In this document: piece after piece, positions 1 to 7,549 of the stretch
Layout: each line of letters begins with the position of its first letter
How positions within the stretch are numbered: the stretch's first letter is position 1
NCBI GenBank assembly: GCA_002372545.1
Contig: DFHD01000045.1
Span: 18,013 to 82,012 of the forward strand
Direction: 5' to 3'
Length of the DNA stretch: 64,000 nt
DNA from: Lachnospiraceae bacterium UBA3732
GTDB taxonomy: Bacteria > Bacillota > Clostridia > Lachnospirales > Lachnospiraceae
The notes under the pieces: generated by a model
Told to the model about the DNA's origin: nothing
The model's input: the letters and a program-made list of their open reading frames with translations, nothing else
Databases searched by the model: none
Program-made: the position numbers and the translations under genes

Positions 1-213
1 ATATTTATTGTTGGAGACCAGGCAGATCTTGAAGCCGATATCCTTCAGGCGCTGCATGAGAGCCTGGCTTCTTTCGTCAGACATGGCGTTATGGGGAACC
101 AGGGTGTTGTCAATATCAAAAAGCACAGCCCGGTAGCCCATGCTGTAATAGGACGCAAAATCTATGGAATATGTGGAATCGTAGTATTCGCTGGGGAAAA
201 GAAATCTGGCCAT
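1..213 (-). CDS. yqeG: YqeG-type HAD IIIA phosphatase, N-terminal part
   Basis: The first 71 codons lie in the window and the rest runs off its start. The protein begins MARFLFPSEYY, and residues 30-36 read FDIDNTL, the HAD motif I (DxD) with nucleophile Asp, followed by a VSNN stretch (HAD motif II region). This matches the YqeG family of small cytoplasmic HAD phosphatases (usually about 170 residues); in proteobacterial and mitochondrial relatives the substrate is phosphatidylglycerophosphate, but that is not shown here. The ATG at 213 has an AAGGAGG ribosome site 5 nt upstream and lies 18 nt after the uvrC stop, so it is probably cotranscribed with uvrC. Confidence 0.85.
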   Translation of the reverse strand, partial: MARFLFPSEYYDSTYSIDFASYYSMGYRAVLFDIDNTLVPHNAMSDERSQALMQRLKDIGFKICLVSNNKY

Positions 214-231
214 GTCTGCCTCCTTCCTATA

Positions 232-2169
232 TTATTCAAAATTTGTTTCTTCTTCAAGAGAAGCAGTCATATCCGGGCAGTTGTCTTTTTCTACTTCAAG
301 AGAAGCAGTCATATCCGGGTCGGACGTCTCGCCCTCGTGAAAGAAGTGATATACAGCTTCGGCTGACTTCCGGTTCATGCCTTCAGTTTCCGCCAGCTCC
401 TCCAGAGTGGCGTTTTTTACGCCCTCCGCGCTGGAAAAACGGAGCAGAAGTGCCTGCCGCCTTTTGGGACCGATCCCTTCGATATCATCCAGAATAGAAT
501 GCACCTGTTCCTTGCTGCGGAGCAGCTTATGGTAGGTGATGGCAAACCGGTGCGTCTCGTCCTGCAGGGCAGTGATCATATGCATGGCCTCGCTGCCTCT
601 GGGGAAGGCGATTTCCCGATCCTTGTAATAGAGACCTCTGGTTCTGTGGTTGTCATCCTTCACCATGCCGCAGACCGGGATCTCTATGCCCAGGCTGTCC
701 AGTACCGTTTCTGCAATATGCACCTGTCCCTTGCCGCCGTCCATCATAAGGATGTCGGGAAAACGTCCGAGACTGTCGTTTGTAAAGCGGCGGGAGAGTA
801 CCTCCTTCATGGAAGCATAGTCGTCCGGACCGGTTACGGTACGGAGACGGAATTTCCGGTAGGCGTTACGCCGGGCCTCGCCGTTTTCGAATACCACCAT
901 GGACGCAACAGAATGATAGCCCGATATGTTGGAAATGTCAAATGCTTCAAGACGAACCACGCTGGGAAGACCGACGATATCCGCCAGCTCCCGGCAGGCA
1001 CCGGTTGTCCTCTTTTCATGCCGCCGCATGCGTTCGATATCCTGCTCCATCACCAGCCGGGCGTTATCCTCGGCCAGCTGGAGCATTTTATGCTTTTCTC
1101 CTTTTTGCGGAAGGATGATATGGCATTTCTTTTTCCGCCTGTTTTCCAGGAAGGCTGCGGTGAGAGCCGTATCCTCCGGCGGGATATTCAGAAGAACTTC
1201 TCCGGGAATATAGGGGGTTCCGGCATAGTACTGATGCAAAAAGGCAGTCATGACCTGGCAGTCTGGTTCATCGGGATCCGTTTCCATATGGTGGGTTTCC
1301 CTGCCGATGAGCCGGCCGTCCCGCATGAAGAAAACGGAGAGTACGCTGTCCTTTTCGTTTCTGGCGAGAGCGATCACATCTCTATCCTCTCCGGAGGTGA
1401 GATTGATGCGCTGGTGTTCCATGATCGTGGCGATGCTCGAGAGAAGGTCGCGGGTCTTTGCGGCTTTTTCGAACTCCATATCCGCAGCTTCCTGTTTCAT
1501 CTGCTGTGTCAGTCTGCGCGTTATTTCCTTTGTATCTCCGTCCAGAAAGCGGAGAGCATCCTCAATCTGCTGTCTGTATTCTTCCTGCGAGACCATACCG
1601 CTGCAGGGGCCGCTGCATTCCCCGATCTGGTAATAGAGACAGGGACGGTTTTTCCCCATTGTTTTTTCGATATCCCTGGAGCACCGCCGGATCTTAAACA
1701 GGCGGCGGACCAGACTAAGGGTATCCTTTACCGCGCTGCGGTCCGTAAAGGGGCCGAAATAGCGGGCGTTATCCCGGCTCATCCTGTGGCTGTACAGGAT
1801 CCGGGGATAGGCTTCTCCTGTTGTGACGCGAATATACGGATATTCCTTATCATCGGTCATCAGTGTATTATACCGGGGGCGGATCTCCTTGATGAGGTTA
1901 CATTCCAGAACAAGGGCCTCGAGCTCCGAACCGGTCTTGATATATTCGAAATAGGCAATCTGGGAAACCATTCTCCCGATCTTGGGAGAAAAGTTGTGTC
2001 CGAAACCATTGCGGAAGTACTGTCTCACCCGGTTATGCAGATCCACAGCCTTTCCCACGTAAAGAATTTCCTGGGTATCGCTGTGCATCAGATATACCCC
2101 GGGCGTATGGGGGAGCTTCGCAAGCTCCGCCTCAATATTGAATTCAGAGGTTTTCTTTTCTTTTTCCAT
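232..2169 (-). CDS. uvrC: Excinuclease ABC subunit C
   Basis: UvrC makes both incisions in UvrABC nucleotide excision repair. An N-terminal GIY-YIG nuclease (TPGVYLM and ILYVGKA, residues about 20-45) is followed by a UVR motif near residues 205-240, the RNase H-like endonuclease half with DGGKGQV, and C-terminal helix-hairpin-helix motifs (IEGIGPKRR). At 645 residues it is slightly longer than usual because the last 30 residues are an acidic tail with a 14-residue tandem duplication (PDMTASLE twice, DNA copies at 252-277 and 294-319). An in-frame stop lies two codons before the ATG, so this is the earliest start, although no good ribosome site is visible. Confidence 0.96.
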   Translation of the reverse strand: MEKEKKTSEFNIEAELAKLPHTPGVYLMHSDTQEILYVGKAVDLHNRVRQYFRNGFGHNFSPKIGRMVSQIAYFEYIKTGSELEALVLECNLIKEIRPRYNTLMTDDKEYPYIRVTTGEAYPRILYSHRMSRDNARYFGPFTDRSAVKDTLSLVRRLFKIRRCSRDIEKTMGKNRPCLYYQIGECSGPCSGMVSQEEYRQQIEDALRFLDGDTKEITRRLTQQMKQEAADMEFEKAAKTRDLLSSIATIMEHQRINLTSGEDRDVIALARNEKDSVLSVFFMRDGRLIGRETHHMETDPDEPDCQVMTAFLHQYYAGTPYIPGEVLLNIPPEDTALTAAFLENRRKKKCHIILPQKGEKHKMLQLAEDNARLVMEQDIERMRRHEKRTTGACRELADIVGLPSVVRLEAFDISNISGYHSVASMVVFENGEARRNAYRKFRLRTVTGPDDYASMKEVLSRRFTNDSLGRFPDILMMDGGKGQVHIAETVLDSLGIEIPVCGMVKDDNHRTRGLYYKDREIAFPRGSEAMHMITALQDETHRFAITYHKLLRSKEQVHSILDDIEGIGPKRRQALLLRFSSAEGVKNATLEELAETEGMNRKSAEAVYHFFHEGETSDPDMTASLEVEKDNCPDMTASLEEETNFE

Positions 2170-2221
2170 AGCTTTATGTTAACGAATAATCCGGGGATTG
2201 TCAATGCAGGCGTAAAGCTGC

Positions 2222-2250
2222 GTGACACGCTATGAAATATGTGATAAAAT
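2222..2250 (+). promoter_or_regulatory. Putative hprK promoter
   Basis: GTGACA (2222-2227) and TAAAAT (2245-2250) are separated by 17 nt. The resulting leader of about 90 nt holds a hairpin at about 2262-2294 (GCAGTTTT pairing with AAAACTGC around an inner TAAGC/GCTTA stem) that has no U-tract and so is not a terminator. Confidence 0.5.
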
Positions 2251-2347
2251 ATAAATGTTCAGCAGTTTTATAAGCTTGCTTAATAAAAACTGCGGCATGC
2301 TTGAATAAAGAGCTGCAGCGAAAATCACATACGAGGAGAAGGAACCC

Positions 2348-3292
2348 ATGACGGAAGAATACAGTGTAAGTCTTACGGATTTTATAAAGAAAATGAATCT
2401 GAAAAACCACCTGCCCGAGCTGGATACGGATTCCAAGAAGATCACGGATCCGGATATCAACAGACCGGCGCTTCAGCTGGCAGGTTTTTTCGAGCATTTC
2501 GACACCAACAGAGTGCAGATCTGCGGTAATGTAGAGCATGCTTATCTGGCTGATATGCATACCCGGGAGGAAAATGTGGAGATCTTTGACAAGATGTTCA
2601 GCTTTCCCATTCCCTGTATGGTCTTCTGCCGTGGGATCGAGCCATACGATTTTATCCTGGAGGCTGGCAGAAAGCATAATATTCCGGTTCTGACCAGCGA
2701 CGCCACAACCTCATCCTTTGTGCATGAATCGGTTCGCTGGCTCCATGAACAGCTGGCACCGAGGATTTCCATCCACGCCGTTCTTGTGGATGTTTTCGGC
2801 GAGGGGGTTCTTATCATGGGGGACAGCGGCATTGGTAAATCCGAGGCGGCTCTGGAGCTGATCAAGCGCGGGCACCGTCTTGTGGCGGACGATGTGGTGG
2901 AGATCAAGAAGATCAGCGATGACCAGCTCATTGGTCAGTCGCCGGAGATCACACGTCACTTTATCGAGCTCCGCGGTATCGGTATCATCGATGTGAAGAC
3001 CATGTTCGGTGTCGAGTGCGTTAAGATCTCCCAGCAGATCGATCTGGTCATCAAACTGGAGGAGTGGGACAAGGATGCCCGCTACGACCGTCTGGGCCTG
3101 AACGATCAGTATGTGGAATTTTTGGGCAACAAGGTGACCAGCCATTCCATCCCCATCCGGCCCGGCCGGAACCTGGCCATCATCGTAGAGTCGGCTGCCG
3201 TCAACCACAGGCAGAAGAAGATGGGCTACAATGCGGCGCAGGAGATGTATAAACGTGTAACAGAAAACCTGCAGATCAAGACAGGTATCTGA
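2348..3292 (+). CDS. hprK: HPr kinase/phosphorylase
   Basis: HPrK phosphorylates and dephosphorylates Ser46 of HPr and Crh in response to metabolites and so drives CcpA-type carbon catabolite repression. The 314-residue protein has the N-terminal HPrK domain (about 1-130) and the kinase domain with Walker A GDSGIGKSE near residue 160. The HPrK signature follows, with the HxxxDD-type stretch GHRLVADDVVEI and a conserved ELRGIGIIDV segment. The ATG has a GAGGAGAAGGAA ribosome site. Its presence is coherent with the Crh-like protein at 7206, which keeps Ser46 as target. It lies 30 nt before a glucokinase and is probably cotranscribed with it. Confidence 0.97.
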   Translation: MTEEYSVSLTDFIKKMNLKNHLPELDTDSKKITDPDINRPALQLAGFFEHFDTNRVQICGNVEHAYLADMHTREENVEIFDKMFSFPIPCMVFCRGIEPYDFILEAGRKHNIPVLTSDATTSSFVHESVRWLHEQLAPRISIHAVLVDVFGEGVLIMGDSGIGKSEAALELIKRGHRLVADDVVEIKKISDDQLIGQSPEITRHFIELRGIGIIDVKTMFGVECVKISQQIDLVIKLEEWDKDARYDRLGLNDQYVEFLGNKVTSHSIPIRPGRNLAIIVESAAVNHRQKKMGYNAAQEMYKRVTENLQIKTGI

Positions 3293-3322
3293 TAGAAAAA
3301 GAAACGGTAGGAGGAAATCAGA

Positions 3323-4261
3323 ATGTCAAAGTATGTATTTGGTGTGGATATCGGCGGAACGACGGTAAAGATCGGTCTCTTCTCCAAGGAAGGTGAGCTT
3401 CTGGATAAGTGGGAGATCACCACGAGAAAGGACGAAGGCGGATCATACATTCTTTCGGATATTGCTGCATCCGTAGAGGCAAAGCTTGCTGAAAAGGAGA
3501 TCAGCAAAGAAGATGTTCTGGGTGTCGGCATGGGCGTTCCCGGACCGGTGAAGGATGATGGTACGGTGATCAAGTGCGTAAACCTCGGCTGGGGTATCTT
3601 TAATGCGGCAGAGGCACTTTCCGACCTTCTGAAGCTGCCGGTCAAGGCCGGAAACGATGCCAATATGGCTGCTCTCGGTGAGATGTGGCAGGGCGGCGGC
3701 AAGGGTCATAAGAATGTTGTCTGTGTAACCCTGGGAACCGGCGTCGGCGGCGGCATCATCATCAACGGCAAAATGCTTGCCGGCGTGAACGGTGCGGGCG
3801 GTGAGATCGGTCATATGACCATCGATACCGATGAGCAGGATATGTGCAACTGCGGTAAATGCGGATGCCTCGAGCAGTATGCCAGCGCAACAGGCATTGT
3901 GCGGATGGCGAATAAGTTCCTGTCTGAAAGCGATAAGCCCTCACGCCTTCGCGAGATTCCTTACATTTCTGCCAAGGAGATCTTTGATTCCGCAAAGACC
4001 GGTGATGTGATCTCCCTTAATCTGGTGGAAGAGCTGGGCAGAAGGCTTGGCTTTGCGCTTGCTTCTGTGGCCTGCGTCGTGGATCCCGAGGTATTCGTGA
4101 TCGGCGGCGGCGTATCCAGGGCGGGAGAGATCCTGACGGATACGGTGAAGAAGTATTATCAGCAGTATGCCTTCCATGCCTGCAAGAATACGGGCTTTGA
4201 GCTGGCGAAGCTGGGGAACGACGCCGGCATGTACGGCGGCGCCTGCGCTGTCCTTGCATGA
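3323..4261 (+). CDS. glcK: ROK-family glucokinase
   Basis: This is probably the cytoplasmic kinase that makes glucose 6-phosphate. The N-terminal phosphate-binding motif reads GVDIGGTTVKIGLF. Further on are TLGTGVGGGII and the ROK zinc site CNCGKCGCLE near residues 174-183, preceded by the catalytic-site segment GAGGEIGHMT. The length of 312 residues is normal for Gram-positive ROK glucokinases. A GGAGG site precedes the ATG. The end of the gene overlaps the first copy of a 35 bp tandem repeat, so the last residues (ACAVLA) and the stop codon are repeat-derived sequence. Sugar specificity other than glucose cannot be excluded. Confidence 0.9.
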   Translation: MSKYVFGVDIGGTTVKIGLFSKEGELLDKWEITTRKDEGGSYILSDIAASVEAKLAEKEISKEDVLGVGMGVPGPVKDDGTVIKCVNLGWGIFNAAEALSDLLKLPVKAGNDANMAALGEMWQGGGKGHKNVVCVTLGTGVGGGIIINGKMLAGVNGAGGEIGHMTIDTDEQDMCNCGKCGCLEQYASATGIVRMANKFLSESDKPSRLREIPYISAKEIFDSAKTGDVISLNLVEELGRRLGFALASVACVVDPEVFVIGGGVSRAGEILTDTVKKYYQQYAFHACKNTGFELAKLGNDAGMYGGACAVLA

Positions 4262-4362
4262 CAGCTTGCCGCATGGCCTGTGCAGTCCTTGCATGACAGC
4301 TTGCCGCATCGCCTGCGCTGTCCTTGCATGACAGCTTGCCGCATAGCCTGCGCTGTCCTGCG
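4241..4362 (+). repeat. 35 bp tandem repeat, 3.5 copies, over the glcK stop codon
   Basis: Copies start at 4241, 4276, 4311 and (partial) 4346 with an exact 35 bp period. Each carries CCTTGCATGACAGCTTGCCG, and copies differ at only a few positions. The period is not a multiple of three, and the glcK stop codon (TGA inside GCATGACAG) is repeated in each copy. There are no spacers, so this is not a CRISPR array. Confidence 0.95.
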
Positions 4363-4398
4363 TAACTGCAAAATCGTTTCGTCAAAATGACAGAAAAG

Positions 4399-4414
4399 AA
4401 CAGATAAATCTGTT
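4399..4414. promoter_or_regulatory. 16 bp perfect palindrome upstream of murB
   Basis: AACAGATAAATCTGTT is a perfect 7 bp inverted repeat around AA. It lies in AT-rich DNA between the glcK repeats and the terminator hairpin. It could be an operator or a minor hairpin; its role is unknown. Confidence 0.4.
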
Positions 4415-4437
4415 AAAATTCTATAAATATTCCATTG

Positions 4438-4494
4438 AAAAAAAAGGCTTTATCATGTACCATTATTCATGTTACATGTGTGAAGCCTTTTTTT
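4438..4494 (+). terminator. Intrinsic terminator or attenuator directly before the murB ribosome site
   Basis: A run of A plus GGCTT (4438-4450) pairs with AAGCCTTTTTTT (4483-4494), with an inner CATGTA/TACATG helix (4454-4459 with 4473-4478). The U-tract is followed at once by GGAG (4495-4498), the murB ribosome site. It ends transcription from glcK or, if murB is read from upstream, acts as an attenuator. Confidence 0.85.
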
Positions 4495-4503
4495 GGAGTC
4501 CAT

Positions 4504-5370
4504 ATGATCGTTTTAGAAAATGAATTAATGAAGAACCATACAACCTTCCGGGTGGGCGGACCTGCCAGGAGGTATATGATCCCCGAGACCTTAGGTGATG
4601 TCCAGAAGGTCATCTTTTTGTGTCAGGAGTCCGGCGAACCGCTTTATGTTGTGGGAAACGGAAGCAATCTTCTGGTGTCCGATTCCGGCATTGACGGAAC
4701 GGTGATGGAGCTGGGCGATCATTTTGCCAAAATAACCAGAGAAGATAACCTGGTCTATGCTGAGGCAGGTGCCAGGCTTTCCCAACTGGCCGGCTTTGCC
4801 ATGCGGAATTCACTTGCAGGCCTCGTGCCGGTTTCCGGTATTCCCGGAACGGTCGGAGGCGCAGTTGTGATGAATGCCGGCGCTTATGATGGTGAGATAT
4901 CCGATTACCTGGAATATGCGGATGTCCTGACAGGCGGAGAGCTTGTCCGCTATGAAAAAAAGGATATGCATTTTTCCTACCGGCACAGTGCGGCTATGGA
5001 GCAGTCCATGGTTGTTGTGGGGGCCGGCTTTCTGCTTCCCGATGGTGATCCTGCTGCAATTGCGGATGAGATGAAGGCTCTTGCAGGAAGACGCAGGGAA
5101 AAACAGCCTCTGGAGTATCCCAGCGCAGGTTCCACCTTTAAACGGCCTGAGGGTCATTTTGCAGGAAAGCTGATCATGGATGCAGGTCTTGCCGGCTTCC
5201 GGATCGGCGGCGCCTGTGTATCGGAAAAGCATTGCGGCTTTATCCTGAATCAGTTTGACGGAACAGCGCAGGATGTTTATGACCTGATCATTCATGTGCA
5301 GAAGACGGTAATGGAAAAATTCGGGGTGCTCCTTGAACCGGAGGTACGGATTCTGGGAGAATTCAATTAA
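4504..5370 (+). CDS. murB: UDP-N-acetylmuramate dehydrogenase
   Basis: MurB reduces UDP-GlcNAc-enolpyruvate to UDP-MurNAc in peptidoglycan precursor synthesis, using FAD and NADPH. The FAD-binding motif GNGSNLLV, the GIPGTVGGAVVMNAGAY segment and the catalytic region YPSAGSTFKRP (Ser proton donor) are present, and the short form ends EPEVRILGEF. I chose the ATG at 4504 (288 residues): it follows GGAG with 5 nt spacing, whereas an upstream TTG in frame (4435) would force translation through the terminator hairpin. The next gene, rapZ, follows after 34 nt. Confidence 0.95.
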   Translation: MIVLENELMKNHTTFRVGGPARRYMIPETLGDVQKVIFLCQESGEPLYVVGNGSNLLVSDSGIDGTVMELGDHFAKITREDNLVYAEAGARLSQLAGFAMRNSLAGLVPVSGIPGTVGGAVVMNAGAYDGEISDYLEYADVLTGGELVRYEKKDMHFSYRHSAAMEQSMVVVGAGFLLPDGDPAAIADEMKALAGRRREKQPLEYPSAGSTFKRPEGHFAGKLIMDAGLAGFRIGGACVSEKHCGFILNQFDGTAQDVYDLIIHVQKTVMEKFGVLLEPEVRILGEFN

Positions 5371-5404
5371 CCGGAATTTTAAAGAATAAGGCAGGAGGGA
5401 CAGC

Positions 5405-6283
5405 GTGAGATTTTTGATCGTAACAGGCATGAGCGGCGCCGGGATATCCACAGCTCTGAATACTCTCGAGGATTCAGGCTTTTTCTGCGTGGATAATCTT
5501 CCTGTTCTTATGATCGAAGCCTTTGCGAATATTTCCCGGGATTCGCACTTTACCCATGATAATGTGGCAATCGGAATTGATATCCGGAACGGGGCGGCTC
5601 TTGAGGATCTGAGATCTGTCCTGGAGCGTCTGCGGGAGGATAAATTCCACTATGAGATCCTCTTTCTGGAGGCCTCAGACGAAACGCTGGTCAGAAGATA
5701 TAAGGAAACCAGAAGAGAGCATCCTCTGGCAAGAGGAAGGCGTCTCATTAACGGGATCGCGGTAGAAAGAGAGACTGTAAGCTTTTTGAAGCAGCTTGCG
5801 GATTATACCATCGATACCTCCAATCTCTTATCCAGGGATCTGAAGCTGGAGGTGGAACGGGTGATCAGGAGCGAGGCCTCTTATTCCAACCTGATCGTGA
5901 ACGTGATGTCCTTCGGCTATAAGTTCGGTATACCGCAGGACGCGGACCTGGTCTTTGATGTCCGCTTTCTTCCGAACCCTTATTATCTGCCTGAACTGAG
6001 GAAAAAAACAGGCAACGATCCGGAGATCAGGGATTACGTCATGCAGGGCGAGGAGGGGAAAACCTTTCTGACCAAGCTGGGAGACCTGATACGGTTCCTT
6101 CTTCCGCAGTACGTGAAGGAGGGCAGACATCAGCTGGTGGTGGCGATCGGCTGTACCGGCGGAAGGCACCGCTCGGTTACTGTAGCCAACCAGCTCTGCG
6201 ACGAGCTTTCCGGTCTGCCGTATTCGGTGATCTGTTACCACAGGGATATTCGTATTGACAGTTATGTGAAAGGGGAGGACTGA
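5405..6283 (+). CDS. rapZ: RapZ/YvcJ nucleotide-binding protein with altered Walker A
   Basis: This RapZ family protein (292 residues) has an N-terminal P-loop kinase-like domain with FFCVDNLPV and a C-terminal domain with the conserved IGCTGGRHRSVTVAN motif. In other bacteria RapZ/YvcJ binds nucleotides and senses amino-sugar metabolites or affects small RNA processing and competence. The P-loop here is GMSGAGIST: residue 14, the invariant Walker A Lys, is Ile (codon ATA where AAA is expected). The start is GTG at 5405 with GGAGG upstream. The stop overlaps the whiA ATG (TGATG). The order rapZ-whiA-HPr matches the B. subtilis yvcJ-yvcL-crh cluster without yvcK. Confidence 0.93.
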   Translation: MRFLIVTGMSGAGISTALNTLEDSGFFCVDNLPVLMIEAFANISRDSHFTHDNVAIGIDIRNGAALEDLRSVLERLREDKFHYEILFLEASDETLVRRYKETRREHPLARGRRLINGIAVERETVSFLKQLADYTIDTSNLLSRDLKLEVERVIRSEASYSNLIVNVMSFGYKFGIPQDADLVFDVRFLPNPYYLPELRKKTGNDPEIRDYVMQGEEGKTFLTKLGDLIRFLLPQYVKEGRHQLVVAIGCTGGRHRSVTVANQLCDELSGLPYSVICYHRDIRIDSYVKGED

Positions 6284-7209
6284 TGTCCTTTTCATCTGAT
6301 TTGAAAGAGGAGCTTGCGGAGAATACAAGCCGCGCGCTCCATTGCCGGCTGGCCTGTACGGCCGGAATGATGACCGGCAGAGGAAGGGTGAGCGACGACG
6401 GCTCGTTATCCTTCCGTTCGGAAAACAGTCATGTGGTGGAATGCTTTGAAAAGCATATCCGGCTTTTGTTCGATGAACGGCTTTCCGGAAAGCTGCTCCA
6501 CGAGACCGATGAACGAGGCAGATTTGTTGTACGGATCAGGGATGAGGAGCTGGCCGGTCAGCTGCTTCTCCGGTGCAAGCTTCGCAGGGAGGATAAGTAT
6601 TTCTGCCCGGACGGCATCCTGACAGAGAGGCTTTGCTGCAAGAAAGCGTTTATCTGCGGAGTATATATGGCAGCAGGGGCTGCGGGTAGTCCGGAAAAAG
6701 CATATCAGCTGGAGATCAGGCTGCGAACAGACCGGCAGACCGATTTTACCGCCGGGATCCTCCGGGATCTGGGGATAAATCCCAAGCAGCTTTCCCGGTG
6801 CAGCGACAGCGTGATCTATATGAAAGAAGGAAATGCCATTTCGGACTTCTTCGCCATGCTGGGCGCCTCCCGGGCAATGATGGAATTTGAGAATATACGG
6901 ATCATGAAAGATATCCGGAATGATATCAACCGGGAAGTGAACTGTGACACGGCCAACAGCAAAAAGACTGCTGTGGCGTCAAAACGGCAGAGGGAGGATA
7001 TTCTTCTGGTGATGCATTCTCCTGCGTGGGAGGGGCTTCCGGAGCATTTGAAGGCAGCCGCCGAGGCAAGGCTGAACATGCCTGACCTTTCGCTGGCTGA
7101 GCTGGGTGAAACGCTTGATCCGCCTGTGGGTAAATCGGGTATCCGTCACAGGCTGAATAAGATAAATGAAATAGCAGATACCATAAGGAAAAAGGAGTCG
7201 AAATCATGA
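6283..7209 (+). CDS. whiA: DNA-binding protein WhiA
   Basis: WhiA (308 residues) has an N-terminal LAGLIDADG homing-endonuclease-like fold and a C-terminal helix-turn-helix (LSLAELGETLDPPVGKSGIRHRLNKI). It affects division and chromosome segregation in Firmicutes and controls sporulation genes in actinomycetes. It overlaps rapZ by one base and the downstream HPr-like gene by four bases, so the three are translationally coupled. Confidence 0.95.
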   Translation: MSFSSDLKEELAENTSRALHCRLACTAGMMTGRGRVSDDGSLSFRSENSHVVECFEKHIRLLFDERLSGKLLHETDERGRFVVRIRDEELAGQLLLRCKLRREDKYFCPDGILTERLCCKKAFICGVYMAAGAAGSPEKAYQLEIRLRTDRQTDFTAGILRDLGINPKQLSRCSDSVIYMKEGNAISDFFAMLGASRAMMEFENIRIMKDIRNDINREVNCDTANSKKTAVASKRQREDILLVMHSPAWEGLPEHLKAAAEARLNMPDLSLAELGETLDPPVGKSGIRHRLNKINEIADTIRKKESKS

Positions 7210-7463
7210 CAACGAAAAAGTTTACTGTTCAGCTTCCCAATTTTGTTGAGGCCCGTCCCGTGGCTGAGATCGTGCAGACAGCAAGCCAGTATGAGAGCGA
7301 GATTTACCTTATTTCTGGAACCAAAAAGGTAAATGCAAAAAGCATCATGGGAATGATGAGTCTCGGCCTTTGCAATGATGAGGAAATTGAGATCGAAGCA
7401 AACGGTTCTGATGAAACGCAGGCAACAGAGGCGCTGATCAGATATATGGGCTCGGTTGCATAG
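7206..7463 (+). CDS. crh: Crh-like HPr protein lacking the phosphocarrier histidine
   Basis: This 85-residue HPr-fold protein has residue 15, normally the PTS His in GLHARP, replaced by Glu (FVEARP); Arg17 and Pro18 are kept. Ser46 is kept in KSIMGMMSLG, the HPrK recognition loop. B. subtilis Crh has the same logic (Gln15, Ser46) and the same location directly after whiA. The inference is that it cannot carry PTS phosphate but can be serine-phosphorylated by the HprK encoded at 2348 and act as a CcpA corepressor. A true HPr should exist elsewhere in the genome. Confidence 0.88.
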   Translation: MTTKKFTVQLPNFVEARPVAEIVQTASQYESEIYLISGTKKVNAKSIMGMMSLGLCNDEEIEIEANGSDETQATEALIRYMGSVA

Positions 7464-7471
7464 GTTTTTTC

Positions 7472-7500
7472 TTGCCTTGATTTTTCAAGTGTGATACAAT
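7472..7500 (+). promoter_or_regulatory. Promoter of the Sel1-repeat gene
   Basis: TTGCCT (7472-7477), 17 nt, TACAAT (7495-7500). It lies 50 nt upstream of the ATG at 7550. Confidence 0.65.
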
Positions 7501-7549
7501 ATCTCTGTGTAACTTACATAAACACTTACATGTGGAGGTATGTGATCCT

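Noticed and set aside
499..2235. Open + strand frame of 578 codons antisense to uvrC
   Set aside because: It overlaps uvrC fully, has no family signature or ribosome site, and its composition mirrors the codon usage of the real gene.
4241..4362. Repeat block as a CRISPR array
   Set aside because: The 35 bp units are directly adjacent with no spacers and overlap a stop codon; no cas genes are present.
4435..4503. TTG-initiated N-terminal extension of MurB
   Set aside because: It would be encoded by the terminator hairpin; the ATG at 4504 has a proper ribosome site and gives the family's usual start.
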